Below are positions 24,089 to 32,770 of a stretch of DNA of 32,770 nt, one piece after another. The position numbers were made by a program, and so were the translations under genes. Source of the DNA: Olavius sp. associated proteobacterium Delta 1 (GTDB lineage: Bacteria > Desulfobacterota > Desulfobacteria > Desulfobacterales > JAFDCJ01); assembly GCA_902749685.1 (NCBI GenBank), contig CACVKW010001015.1:1-32770 (forward strand), given 5' to 3'. The first letter of the stretch is position 1. The number at the start of each line of letters is the position of its first letter. The notes below the pieces were generated by a model, which worked only from the letters and a program-made list of their open reading frames with translations, had not been told where the DNA came from and made no database searches.

Positions 24089-25082
24089 AGCACCGTTGCT
24101 CAATGTCGTTGACCTGGTTAAGCAATTCCCCCTGGGCGGCGGCATCCTTGCAAAACCACGAGCCTGGATCAAAGCGGTGGACGGTGTTTCATTCGCAGTC
24201 TCCCGGGGCGAAAGCTTTGGTCTGGTGGGAGAGTCCGGCTGTGGCAAAACAACTCTGGGTAGGCTTATTCTGCGGCTGATCGAACCCAGCGAGGGGCGGA
24301 TTGAAATTGCCGGCCGGGATATAATCGCTTTGAGCCGGTCAGAAATGGGCGCCCTGCGCCGGAAAATACAAATTATTTTCCAGGATCCCTATTCAAGTCT
24401 TGATCCGAGAATGAAGGTTGAAGGCATTATTACCGAACCGCTAAGAGCAACCCAGAAACTGTCAAAAAAGCAACGGCGGGAGGTGGCGGCTGAACTATTG
24501 GAAAAAGTCGGCTTGCGCCGCATCGATCTGGACAAATATCCGCATGAATTTTCCGGCGGCCAGCGACAGCGAATCGGTATTGCACGCGCGCTTTGTGTCC
24601 GGCCGGAACTAATCGTGGCCGATGAACCGGTCAGCGCCCTTGATGTCTCCATTCAAGCCCAGGTAATCAACCTGATGGAGGATTTGAAGGAAGAATTCAA
24701 TCTTTCGTACGTTTTCATTTCCCATGACCTCAGCGTTGTCCAGTACATCTGTGATCGGATCGCGGTGATGTATCTGGGCGGAATTGTTGAACTGGCCTCC
24801 ACCAGAGATTTTAGTGTGTCAACCCGTCACCCTTACACCGAAGTCCTGCTCAAATCGGTCCCCTTGCCGGACCCCCATCGCAGAACCGAACCATTTGCCA
24901 TGGAAGGAGATGTGCCTAACCCCATCGATCCACCAACGGGTTGTCCGTTTCATCCAAGATGCCACTACAAATTCGACCGTTGTTCACTTGAAAAGCCACC
25001 CCTGATAGAAGCCGCACCGGATCACCTGGTGGCCTGCTGGCTCAACGGGGGCCAGGGGCTGGGGATGAAAATTGAAGATTGA
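24081..25082 (+). CDS. Peptide ABC transporter ATPase (OppF/DppF-like)
   Basis: This 333-residue partner ATPase starts at ATG 24081 inside the end of the preceding gene. Walker A GESGCGKT is at 50-57, Q-loop IIFQDPYSSLDPR at 98-110, signature FSGGQRQR at 157-164 and Walker B LIVADEP at 177-183, followed by the H-switch ISHD. The C-terminal extension GCPFHPRCHYKFDRC is the OppF-type tail. It completes a full five-part transporter: binding protein, two permeases, two ATPases. Confidence 0.96.
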   Translation: MSEAPLLNVVDLVKQFPLGGGILAKPRAWIKAVDGVSFAVSRGESFGLVGESGCGKTTLGRLILRLIEPSEGRIEIAGRDIIALSRSEMGALRRKIQIIFQDPYSSLDPRMKVEGIITEPLRATQKLSKKQRREVAAELLEKVGLRRIDLDKYPHEFSGGQRQRIGIARALCVRPELIVADEPVSALDVSIQAQVINLMEDLKEEFNLSYVFISHDLSVVQYICDRIAVMYLGGIVELASTRDFSVSTRHPYTEVLLKSVPLPDPHRRTEPFAMEGDVPNPIDPPTGCPFHPRCHYKFDRCSLEKPPLIEAAPDHLVACWLNGGQGLGMKIED

Positions 25083-25259
25083 AGATTGAATAATGAATAT
25101 TTAAGGAATTCTATCCATTATATTTTAATAAAAACGAGATACCTCAAAGGCAGAGAGGGCAGATTACGGAATGAATATAAATCGGAATGAGCGAAGCGAA
25201 TACTACAAATCTTCATTCTTCAATTTTCAATTTTCAATTTAAACATGGGGGGCAGACCA
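25083..25259. repeat. AT-rich spacer with inverted TTCAAT-type repeats
   Basis: The left end repeats GAAGATTGAA units and the right end repeats CAATTTTC units (about 25219-25240), which can pair with the left end as a loose inverted repeat. GAGCGAAGCGA near 25189 also occurs in the spacer at 21388-21583. No gene is seen. Confidence 0.5.
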
Positions 25260-26180
25260 ATGAAAATAGCCGTAATTGGCGCCGGTGCCATGGGTAGCCT
25301 TTTTGGCGCCATGCTGGCAGGGGCCGACAACGAAGTTTGGCTCTATGACGTATGGCAAGAACACATCCAAACCATAAACCAGGAAGGCTTAAGCATTGAA
25401 AGGGAAGGCCGATCCCGTAAGGTTCGCCTCAATGCAACCACCGAACCGGAAAAAATTGGCCGGGCCGAACTGACTATCATATTCGTGAAATCAACCCAGA
25501 CCCAAGCCGCGACTCAAACAGCTCTACAGATCGCCGGATCAGACGGGTCAGTCATGACCTTGCAAAACGGGATGGGCAATGCTGACATAATCGCAGAAGT
25601 TATCGAGCCGGATCGCATACTGGCCGGCACCACTTCCCATGGCGCCACCATGCTGGGTGCAGGCCGTATCCGGCATGCCGGCATCGGAGCGACAACGATA
25701 GGGACCTGGGCCGCAACCGGGCAGGGTCGACAGCTAGCCGGCCGGTTTGCCGGATTTTTCAGCCAGGCCGGCATCGAAACCGAGGCCGTCGATGAAGTGC
25801 GCAGCGTGGTCTGGAACAAGCTGTTAATCAACATCGGCATTAACGCCATCACTGCCTTAAGCGGTATCAAAAACGGCCAGATCCTTGATCTGGCAATTAC
25901 GCGCGAATTAAGCCGAATCGCCGTTGAAGAAGCCATGGATGTTGCCCGGGCCCGGGATATTGCAATTAAGGAGGATGCGGTAGACATTGTGTTTAAGGTT
26001 GCTGAGGCCACCGCCGTCAACCGGTCGTCCATGGGCCAGGATGTCGATAACAAGCGGCAGACGGAAATCGCGGCAATCAATGGATTCATTGTCAGTGAAG
26101 CCAAAAAGCTGGGGATCGAAGCACCGGTTAACTTTGCCTTGACGGCACTGATAGAGACATTGGAAACCCATTACAGATAG
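25260..26180 (+). CDS. panE: 2-dehydropantoate (ketopantoate) reductase
   Basis: This 306-residue protein starts at ATG 25260 behind a GGGGGG stretch; an in-frame ATG 15 nt earlier overlaps that site. It has the Rossmann motif GAGAMG (7-12), VKSTQT (76-81), LQNGMGN (101-107), the catalytic lysine K187 in WNKLLINIGIN with N191, and a C-terminal helix around SSMGQDVDNKRQTEI. It reduces ketopantoate to pantoate with NADPH in pantothenate synthesis. The panB gene follows 300 bp downstream, which supports this over other members of the family. Confidence 0.88.
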   Translation: MKIAVIGAGAMGSLFGAMLAGADNEVWLYDVWQEHIQTINQEGLSIEREGRSRKVRLNATTEPEKIGRAELTIIFVKSTQTQAATQTALQIAGSDGSVMTLQNGMGNADIIAEVIEPDRILAGTTSHGATMLGAGRIRHAGIGATTIGTWAATGQGRQLAGRFAGFFSQAGIETEAVDEVRSVVWNKLLINIGINAITALSGIKNGQILDLAITRELSRIAVEEAMDVARARDIAIKEDAVDIVFKVAEATAVNRSSMGQDVDNKRQTEIAAINGFIVSEAKKLGIEAPVNFALTALIETLETHYR

Positions 26181-26479
26181 TATTATGTAGATTGATATGG
26201 TGCTGCAGCCAATAGAATGCCTGAATATATAAATTACAAATATCAAAAAACAAATTCCAAACAAATTCCAATAACCAAAATTCAAAATCCCAAACATAGG
26301 AAATTCCGCGTTCATGACGCCCTGTTTTGGTCATTAATTATTGGTATTTGAGATTTACCCTTCGACTTGGCTCAGGGTGGTGAGCTTGTCGAACCATTTG
26401 ATATTTGATGCTTGGAATTTGAAATTTTGTGTGGTTGAAGATGTCAATAACTCACTAAACTAAGTTAAGGAGGACTAAA
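26181..26479. repeat. Repeat-rich spacer before panB
   Basis: This contains runs of AAATTCCAA-like units (26225-26290) and their inverse (about 26340 and 26400-26425, such as ATTTGATATTTGATGC), an overall inverted arrangement, and within it a palindromic block at 26359-26396 (TTCGACTTGGC ... GCTTGTCGAA). No gene is seen. The panB ribosome site AAGGAGG is at the right end. Confidence 0.55.
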
Positions 26480-27331
26480 ATGGGTAACACTAAAGTAAGT
26501 GTCCTAGATGTAAAACAGGCAAAAGAAGAAGGACGCAAACTGACCATGTTGACCGCCTATGATTATCCTCTGGGGTTGATGGCCGCGGAATCCGGGGTGG
26601 ACATCGTCCTGGTCGGAGATTCCCTGGGCATGGTGGTCATGGGTTTGAACGGAACCGTTGAAGTGACCATGGAGGATATGATCCACCACATCAAGGCGGT
26701 GGTGCGCGGCTGCCAAGGGCCTTTAATTGTGGGCGACATGCCGTTTATGAGTTACAACACCTCCATCCGGGAGGCCATCATAAACGCCGGCCGGTTGATG
26801 AAAGAAGGAGGCTGCGACGTCGTCAAACTGGAAGGCGGGGTTGACTTTGCAGCGACTATTGCAGCCATTGTCAAAGCCGGGATACCGGTCCAGGGGCATA
26901 TCGGCCTGACACCTCAGACCGCCAGCGCTTTGGGCGGCTTCAAAATGCAGGGCAAGGATGCTGCCGCTGCCAAGCAAATCATCGATGATGCCAGGGCCCT
27001 GGAAGATGCCGGCGTGTTCTCAATGATCTTGGAAGCGGTACCGGCACCCCTTGGCAAACTGGTCGCCGAAGCGGTCAAGGTCCCGGTCATCGGCATCGGA
27101 GCGGGTCCGGATGTAGACGGCCAGGTACTCGTTTTTCATGATGTCGTCGGTCTTTTTGACCGGTTTGTACCGAAGTTTGTCAAACAATACACGAACGTCA
27201 GAAAAATTATTATTGCAGCCTTAAAAGAATACAACCAGGACGTTGCAGAAGGAACCTTCCCGGGACCGGAACATTCTTTCAAAATGCCGGACGAAGCCCT
27301 GGAACAGTTGAAAGAAATGATCAAAAAATGA
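26480..27331 (+). CDS. panB: 3-methyl-2-oxobutanoate hydroxymethyltransferase
   Basis: This 283-residue protein follows TAAGGAGG. Family signatures are MLTAYDYPLG (23-32), the metal-binding VGDSLGMV (45-52) with D47, D86 in GDMPFMSY, KLEGG with K116, HIGLTPQ (140-146) and the catalytic Glu in LEAVP (E185). It transfers a hydroxymethyl group from methylenetetrahydrofolate to ketoisovalerate, giving ketopantoate, the substrate of the panE product encoded just before. Its stop overlaps the next start by ATGA. Confidence 0.96.
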   Translation: MGNTKVSVLDVKQAKEEGRKLTMLTAYDYPLGLMAAESGVDIVLVGDSLGMVVMGLNGTVEVTMEDMIHHIKAVVRGCQGPLIVGDMPFMSYNTSIREAIINAGRLMKEGGCDVVKLEGGVDFAATIAAIVKAGIPVQGHIGLTPQTASALGGFKMQGKDAAAAKQIIDDARALEDAGVFSMILEAVPAPLGKLVAEAVKVPVIGIGAGPDVDGQVLVFHDVVGLFDRFVPKFVKQYTNVRKIIIAALKEYNQDVAEGTFPGPEHSFKMPDEALEQLKEMIKK

Positions 27332-29241
27332 GCTTCCCCCATCTATTTACATCGGGCAAGATTGGTCCATGTCACCTCAAAAACCGGATCATCATGCCCC
27401 TTTATCCCACCAAATATGCCAGGGACGGTAAAATAAATCCCAAGATGGTGGAGTTCTACCGCGCCCGTGCCGCGGGCGGCGTGGCCTTGATTGTTATGGA
27501 TTGTCCCTGCCTGGATTATCCGCGGGCCTACAAAGGTTCCCATCAACTGCGTATTGACACGGCTGAACATGTGGCCGGCCTGAGAGCGCTGCTTGATGCC
27601 GTTAAATCCGAAGGCGCCCGGGTATTCATGCAGCTGAATTATCCGCGAGAAAGGACTGTCAAACAGCAGGTCCCCGGTGCCAAACAAAAAGGGGATATGT
27701 GGATCGCACCGATTGCAACCACCATGTCGATTGCGGAAGCTGATGATATACTGGAAATCATGGCCCGGGGCGCGGTTCAGGCCGGGGATATCGGCTATGA
27801 CGGAGTTGAAATCCAGGCCAGCTACGGAGACCTGATCTCCCAGCTGCTGTCGCCGCTGTTAAATACCCGTACCGACGAGCTGGGCGGGAGTTTAAAAAAT
27901 CGATCCCATTTTCTGATCCAATTGATTCAGCAGGTCAAAGGACTGACCGGAAAAGATTTTCCGCTGATGGTCAAACTGGTGTGCGATGAATTTGTGGACG
28001 GCGGCCTGGCAATTGAAGAGACCGTAAAGATTGCCGGGTGGGTGGAAAAGGCGGGGGCTGATGCGATTGTGGCCAACGCCGGCAACAAGCAAACCAAATA
28101 CAGGACCATACCGCCGCTGGACAGTCCCTTCGCACCGCTGGCAGGTTTGGCCGCTCAAATTAAAGCCGTTGTGAATATACCTGTTGTTGCCATTGGAAAA
28201 ATCAACCGGCCTGATGTCGCCGAAGATATCATCAGCCGGGGCCAGGCGGATTTTGTCGCCATGGCCCGGGCCCTGGTGGCGGATCCGGAGTTGCCCCGCA
28301 AGGCCGAATCCGGCCGGTTGGATGGGATTCGCCCCTGTGTCGCCTGCCTGGAAGATTGTGCCGGCAAAGGGGTCGAGGGTATTGGGCGATGCTGCACGGT
28401 CAATCCATTTGCCGGCCATGAATTTGACTGGCAGATAACACCGGCCCGGCAGAAGAAAAAAGTCCTGATCATTGGAGGGGGACCCGGCGGCGCCCAGGCA
28501 GCGCTGGTCGCAAGCCGGAGGGGCCATGAGGTGGAATTGTGGGAGCAGACGGAACTAATTGGCGGACAGATACAATTTGCACATCTCGCGCCATTTAAAG
28601 ATGAAATGGCGGGCATTTTAACCTACCTTATTAAATGCCTTCAAAAATCGTCCGTGACGGTTCGCACCGCGCAGCAGGCAAACCATTCTAAAATTGCCGC
28701 CTTTGAGCCGGATGTGGCCATTGTCGCCACCGGCTCGCACCCGGGCCTGCCCCCCATTGCGGGAATCGATGCAAATTTCGTGGTTCAGGCCCGCGACCTT
28801 TACCTCACCGGTCCTCCCGCCGGCGACAGGGTCGTCATTATCGGCGGCGGTGATATTGGTTGCGAAACTGCCGACTGGCTTGCCGGTCCGGGCAAACATA
28901 TCAGCGTGGTTGAAATAGCTCCGGCAGTGTTAGCCCGCATGCAGAAAATTCCGAAAGATCGTTTATTAGCAAGGCTTTCTGAAAAGAGAGTTCAACTTTA
29001 TGTAGAAACCCGGGTGATTTCCATTGAAGAAAAGAAAGTCCGTCTAAAAAAGAAAGATGGTTCAGAGTTCATGCTGGAAGCAGATCTTGTTGTAATCGGC
29101 ATCAATGCTCACCCGGAAGATAGTTTATATCATACATTGCGAGGCAAAGTTAAAGAAGTTATTGCCATAGGGGATGCTGCCGCTCCCGGAAATCTCGGTG
29201 CTGCGTTGAGAACCGCAACAGAAGTGGCATTGAACATCTGA
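27328..29241 (+). CDS. FadH-like NADH:flavin oxidoreductase (OYE-Fe/S-FAD)
   Basis: This 637-residue multidomain flavoprotein is translationally coupled to panB (ATGA). Residues 1-330 form the FMN TIM barrel; C337, C340, C344 and C356 bind a 4Fe-4S cluster (CxxCxxxCx11C); an FAD domain begins at VLIIGGGPGG (379-388) and an NAD(P) domain with VVIIGGGDIG follows. This is the layout of 2,4-dienoyl-CoA reductase, trimethylamine dehydrogenase and bile-acid flavin reductases. The usual OYE histidines are replaced: LNYPRER rather than a QLxHxGR-type motif (Y105), and EIQASYGDL rather than EIHAAHGYL (Q163, Y166). Substrate is therefore uncertain; a 2-enoate or enone is likely. Coupling to panB may be only shared expression. 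Confidence 0.9.
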   Translation: MSFPHLFTSGKIGPCHLKNRIIMPLYPTKYARDGKINPKMVEFYRARAAGGVALIVMDCPCLDYPRAYKGSHQLRIDTAEHVAGLRALLDAVKSEGARVFMQLNYPRERTVKQQVPGAKQKGDMWIAPIATTMSIAEADDILEIMARGAVQAGDIGYDGVEIQASYGDLISQLLSPLLNTRTDELGGSLKNRSHFLIQLIQQVKGLTGKDFPLMVKLVCDEFVDGGLAIEETVKIAGWVEKAGADAIVANAGNKQTKYRTIPPLDSPFAPLAGLAAQIKAVVNIPVVAIGKINRPDVAEDIISRGQADFVAMARALVADPELPRKAESGRLDGIRPCVACLEDCAGKGVEGIGRCCTVNPFAGHEFDWQITPARQKKKVLIIGGGPGGAQAALVASRRGHEVELWEQTELIGGQIQFAHLAPFKDEMAGILTYLIKCLQKSSVTVRTAQQANHSKIAAFEPDVAIVATGSHPGLPPIAGIDANFVVQARDLYLTGPPAGDRVVIIGGGDIGCETADWLAGPGKHISVVEIAPAVLARMQKIPKDRLLARLSEKRVQLYVETRVISIEEKKVRLKKKDGSEFMLEADLVVIGINAHPEDSLYHTLRGKVKEVIAIGDAAAPGNLGAALRTATEVALNI

Positions 29242-29275
29242 TACCTTATATGAAACTACACGAAGTTAAAAGCGA

Positions 29276-29294
29276 ATCACGCTAAAGACGTGAT
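29276..29294. other. Short hairpin between convergent genes
   Basis: ATCACG and CGTGAT pair around CTAAAGA in the 131-bp gap between the flavoprotein gene and the convergent protease gene. There is no T-run; it could be a weak transcription end. Confidence 0.25.
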
Positions 29295-29372
29295 CTAAAG
29301 ACAGCAGAACCGCAGAATACTGAATATCGAACCGCAGAGTTTCTTTTTCGCCCTAAACGCCAACTGGAAATT

Positions 29373-32363
29373 TTAAATCCGAAAAAGTTTCAAGGGACTC
29401 ACGTCCAATTTTTGATTGGCGGCGGTTAACTTGTCCTCACCGGAGATCACCGCCACCGCCTTCTGGGTATCTGTGCCATCGAAGTATTTCTCAGCGGCCT
29501 GCATCACCTTGCTGCGGGTCAGCGATAAGAGCTCGGTTTTAAACCGGATGCGCATTTCGTCGGATAAGGAGACAATTTGGCGGTAAAAGGCTTTTCTGGC
29601 TGCCGGCCCCGGCGGATCGGGTTTGTCTATTTCTGAGCAGACCTGCAACACGGCTTCATTGACATCTTCATCACTGAAGTTGCCGCAACGAATAAAGGCG
29701 GCGGCTTTGTCAAAAGCATTTAAGGTCGATATAATGTGGGGATCGCGATAAGAAGCGAAGCTGAACAGACCATCTTCCGGGCTGTACAGGGCAAAACCGC
29801 CGTAAGCCCCGCCCTTCTCACGGATTTCACGATGCAGGTACATGGATCTTAATATTTTGCTGATCACGGACAGGGCGGCGGCATCCTCATGTTCCATGCG
29901 CACGGTTTCAAAGGCCAGTGCGACGAATGACACGGCCGACGAGGTACTCCAACCTTCCCGAATGGATTCCGCTTCCAGCTTGATATCCGGATCAGAGAAA
30001 CCATCGCCGGTTCCCTTATCGAAACCCTTTAAAATAGAGGCCAGATTCGGTAAACCTCCTGCAAGCGCTGCATCCTCACCAATCAGGGCCATTTTAAAAT
30101 TATGGCGGGTGAACACGGCTTTACCGATAGCCGCTAAATCCGCAGCAAGACGGCCAAGTTTTTGCTCGTCTATATTATCGGATAATTGCTTGATCGTCTG
30201 CAACTGGTGCACCCCACTCCAGGTTTCCCCCAAGGCCCGGGTGGAGGAATAATTCCTGGAAGCCAGGGAGATGGCCAACCGGTGACCGTTGTGAACGACC
30301 ATTGATTCAAGGCCGGCCCGATACTCGAGCAGCAGACTCTTTAAGCGGGACAGGTCGCTAAATTGATGCTGATGAAGCACTTCCCGGATGATATCAAACA
30401 TCTGCTCCTGGTTTCGGAGTAGGCATTTACCGTTAAAGGAGATAAAGGGCACGCAATCTCCGGCAGTGTCGAATCGAGTCCGGGAATGAGTCGACAAGCC
30501 GATACCACCCGTATAGGTATCGATGCGGTGTGCCATGTCTGCATAATCGCGAATACTGGTGCCCATGCGTACAAGCGCATAGCAGAAAAAGGGAGTTAGC
30601 GGAATCAGGGCGCCGGATAGTGATCCGGTACCGGCTGCCGCGGCATAGTATACAATGCCGGAAGTTGCCTGATTATAAATGGTGGCTCGCAAAACACTTT
30701 CTGAGGCGCTTTCCTTGATTGCCGGAACCGACGGCGGTATGTCTTTGCGCTGCAGAGTGGGGAGACTGGAAACATCCTCTTCGGCCTCCTGCAAGCGCTG
30801 TAATGCTTCAGCATCCTGTTTGATTTGATCAATATCTGTGGGGGACAAATCTTTTTTGATGCGATCGAGCTCAACGCGCAGCCGTTGGTTCTGGTGTTCT
30901 TCCATCCCTTGATCCGGTACCAATGTTAAAAGAATGTGGTGCGGATTGTCCAGAAGATATTTATTTATTAGATTTTCAAAAAAAGAGCCCTTTTCCAGCT
31001 CACTCTGCAGCTTGGCCAGGTCTGCATCAAAATTTAGAACCTTAAGCGGGTCACCCCCGTGGAACCAGCTACCTGAAAAAGTCAGCAACAATTTGATGCC
31101 ATAAGGATAGGGTGTATTGGTGATTTCTTTGCGATGAAATTCAATTTGATGAATGGCAGAATCGATCAGTTTTTTTTCAATACCGTTATCGACAAGGTCG
31201 GTTAACACATCAAAGATAATGGCTTTAATCTTATCGGCCGATGCTTGGTCGACGTCTTTTAGCCCGCTCACAAATAGGGTATCCCGGTTGTCAGCGTCGA
31301 AGCCGCAGCCATCGCACAGAGCGCTGCCAAGCCCTGAATCGATTAACGCTTTTCGCAGGGGCGAGGCAGAATTGCCTAACAGGATCTGTTCCAGCAAGGT
31401 CAGCGTCAGAATTTCAAATGAATCTTTGATATCGGCGGTCAGCCAGGCAACGCATACCTGGAATTTTTGAGTTGGATCTTCGTTTTTATTAAACGGATAC
31501 GGAAAGGAAACGGATTGCGGGTGCTTCCAGCGGGGCTGGCAGGCAACATCCGTCTCAGGATCAATCCGTTCGAATTCCGTGAGCACCTTGGCTTCGATAA
31601 AAGCCAGATGATTTTTCAATGGCAGATTGCCGTAGGTGTAGAAAAAGGCATTGCTGGGGTGATAGTGCTGCCGGTGAAATTCTTTTAGTTGTTCATATGA
31701 GAGCGACGGAATTTCAGCCGGTTCTCCCCCCGAATTAAATCGATAGGTCGTCGATGGATAGAGCGCTTTTAAAATGGATCGTGCCATTACCTGATCCGGC
31801 GAGGACATGGCACCTTTCATTTCGTTGTAAACGACCCCTTTATAAATCAACTGGGGGACTTCCGGGTTTGGTCCTTCCGAATTATCCTCAATCTCCAGAC
31901 GGTGTCCTTCCTGTTTAAAGCTAAGTCCATCAAGTTTTGGGAAAAAGGCAGCATCCAGATATACTTCCATCAAATTGTAGAAATCTTTCTGGTTCTGCGT
32001 TGCAAAAGGATACATGGTCCAATCCGAAGCGGTAAAAGCGTTCATAAAGGTGCTCAAGCTTCTTTTGAGCATTGAAAAAAACGGGTCACGCACCGGAAAC
32101 TTCCGGGAACCGCACAACGCGGTGTGCTCAAGAATATGAGCGACTCCGGTGGAATTTTTGGGTATGGTTTTAAATGCAACGCTGAAGGTATTTTCGGCAT
32201 CGCTGTTGCTGATGTGTATATGTTTAGTCCCGGTTGTTAAATGCTTCAGAGCATAGAAAACCGCTGAGATTTCGTTCAGTGATTCAACATGTTCGATGCG
32301 ATAATCATATATCCGGTCACCGGCTTTGAGCCCCGGATTGGAAGAATCCACGATAGTTTCCAT
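29373..32363 (-). CDS. PreP-like M16C zinc metalloprotease
   Basis: This 996-residue protein starts at ATG 32363 (ribosome site AGGGGTG); a longer frame from 32435 has no such site. The inverted zinc motif H76-ILE-H80 (HxxEH) is followed by CGSRKFPVRDPF, typical of presequence protease / Cym1; the distal glutamate is in VVYNEMKGAM. The M16C_associated domain covers the centre, and an inactive second M16 half completes the chamber. PreP enzymes degrade short unstructured peptides inside a closed chamber. No signal peptide is seen, so it is cytoplasmic and could finish the breakdown of imported or signal peptides. Confidence 0.95.
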   Translation of the reverse strand: METIVDSSNPGLKAGDRIYDYRIEHVESLNEISAVFYALKHLTTGTKHIHISNSDAENTFSVAFKTIPKNSTGVAHILEHTALCGSRKFPVRDPFFSMLKRSLSTFMNAFTASDWTMYPFATQNQKDFYNLMEVYLDAAFFPKLDGLSFKQEGHRLEIEDNSEGPNPEVPQLIYKGVVYNEMKGAMSSPDQVMARSILKALYPSTTYRFNSGGEPAEIPSLSYEQLKEFHRQHYHPSNAFFYTYGNLPLKNHLAFIEAKVLTEFERIDPETDVACQPRWKHPQSVSFPYPFNKNEDPTQKFQVCVAWLTADIKDSFEILTLTLLEQILLGNSASPLRKALIDSGLGSALCDGCGFDADNRDTLFVSGLKDVDQASADKIKAIIFDVLTDLVDNGIEKKLIDSAIHQIEFHRKEITNTPYPYGIKLLLTFSGSWFHGGDPLKVLNFDADLAKLQSELEKGSFFENLINKYLLDNPHHILLTLVPDQGMEEHQNQRLRVELDRIKKDLSPTDIDQIKQDAEALQRLQEAEEDVSSLPTLQRKDIPPSVPAIKESASESVLRATIYNQATSGIVYYAAAAGTGSLSGALIPLTPFFCYALVRMGTSIRDYADMAHRIDTYTGGIGLSTHSRTRFDTAGDCVPFISFNGKCLLRNQEQMFDIIREVLHQHQFSDLSRLKSLLLEYRAGLESMVVHNGHRLAISLASRNYSSTRALGETWSGVHQLQTIKQLSDNIDEQKLGRLAADLAAIGKAVFTRHNFKMALIGEDAALAGGLPNLASILKGFDKGTGDGFSDPDIKLEAESIREGWSTSSAVSFVALAFETVRMEHEDAAALSVISKILRSMYLHREIREKGGAYGGFALYSPEDGLFSFASYRDPHIISTLNAFDKAAAFIRCGNFSDEDVNEAVLQVCSEIDKPDPPGPAARKAFYRQIVSLSDEMRIRFKTELLSLTRSKVMQAAEKYFDGTDTQKAVAVISGEDKLTAANQKLDVSPLKLFRI

Positions 32364-32770
32364 AGTCACCCCTCGTTTTTTTTTAAAAGCTTCCTGAATC
32401 ATTGAACGACCAAAATTCCAAGCACCAAAACCCAAATATCAAACAAGTTCCAATTACCAATTTCCAATGACCCAAACAAGTTTTAACTGGCAGCAAGCCT
32501 TCGACCAGAGTTAAGGCCGATGGTGTGATGCCTTCAGTGTAAATTCAGACAGATTTATGCACATCAGTGGCATCGAATTGTTTTGATCCACTGAAATGGA
32601 ATTTCTGTTTCGGATTCGAGTTTTGAAATTTGAGATTTGGAATTTATATGTCATTATTTTAGTATAAAACTATTCACTCTTGTCCAAAAACGGGTTTAGA
32701 ATGAGTCATAAAGTGAGTAATAATACGAGTCATTGAAAAAAATCCTCCTTATATGTAGGGTGGTTGTTAA
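32364..32770. other. Upstream region of the protease gene, no gene seen
   Basis: Positions 32410-32470 carry AAATTCCAA/CCAATTACCAA-type repeats, and 32620-32650 the inverse (TTTGAAATTTGAGATTTGGAATTT), forming a loose inverted pair about 200 bp apart, like the spacer at 26181-26479. The last 30 bp contain AATCCTCCTTATA, which on the minus strand reads as a ribosome-site-like AAGGAGGATT, suggesting another minus-strand gene start near 32735 or nothing more; I see no open frame there. Confidence 0.4.

Overview
The window joins two kinds of DNA. Positions 1 to about 11,742 are the right part of an integrated mobile element whose left end lies outside the window. Positions from about 11,743 to 32,770 look like an ordinary chromosome of a Gram-negative bacterium, most like a Desulfobacterota / deltaproteobacterial genome. 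That placement is an inference from the aspS-hisS pair, the AspRS sequence type, the peptide-transport cluster and the many short palindromic and AT-rich intergenic repeats. No ribosomal marker is present to prove it.

Mobile element. On the minus strand, open through position 1, is a winged-helix / NACHT NTPase / HEAT-repeat protein of the STAND class, the architecture of many anti-phage sensors. Divergent from it is a tightly packed plus-strand operon (2973-9424). Its first half is a prokaryotic ubiquitin-like conjugation cassette: a small coiled-coil protein with a Lys/Ala/Pro tail, a single-domain ubiquitin-like protein of the multiubiquitin type, an E2-fold protein without any cysteine, a JAB isopeptidase fused to a ThiF/E1 adenylating enzyme, and a cysteine-rich RING/zinc-ribbon-like protein. 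Its second half is element machinery: a HerA/VirD4-type ATPase, a two-helix membrane protein, a winged-helix plus restriction-endonuclease-fold protein, and an archaeo-eukaryotic-type primase. After a decayed stretch comes a large serine recombinase whose last codons run antisense into a tRNA-Asn(GTT) gene, which marks the right attachment site.

Junction. The tRNA-Asn gene is intact, with CCA encoded. Its intrinsic terminator lies inside the recombinase coding sequence. About 50 bp beyond the 5' end of the tRNA is a scrambled second piece of the same tRNA, interrupted by two GC-rich palindromes. A Phd/VapC toxin-antitoxin pair follows.

Chromosomal part. aspS and hisS lie on the minus strand, each preceded by repeat-rich spacers; a 147-bp inverted-repeat element abuts the aspS ribosome binding site. 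From 16,939 on the plus strand runs a peptide-uptake cluster: P1/DmpA-type peptidase, family 5 binding protein, two permeases, M20 peptidase, two ABC ATPases. It is followed by panE-like and panB genes (pantothenate synthesis), an old-yellow-enzyme / FadH-like flavoprotein that overlaps panB, and, convergently, a PreP-like M16 metalloprotease. Peptide import, intracellular hydrolysis and pantoate formation appear to be grouped here. The most unusual system in the window is the ubiquitin-like cassette sharing one operon with element ATPase and primase genes, opposite a NACHT sensor.
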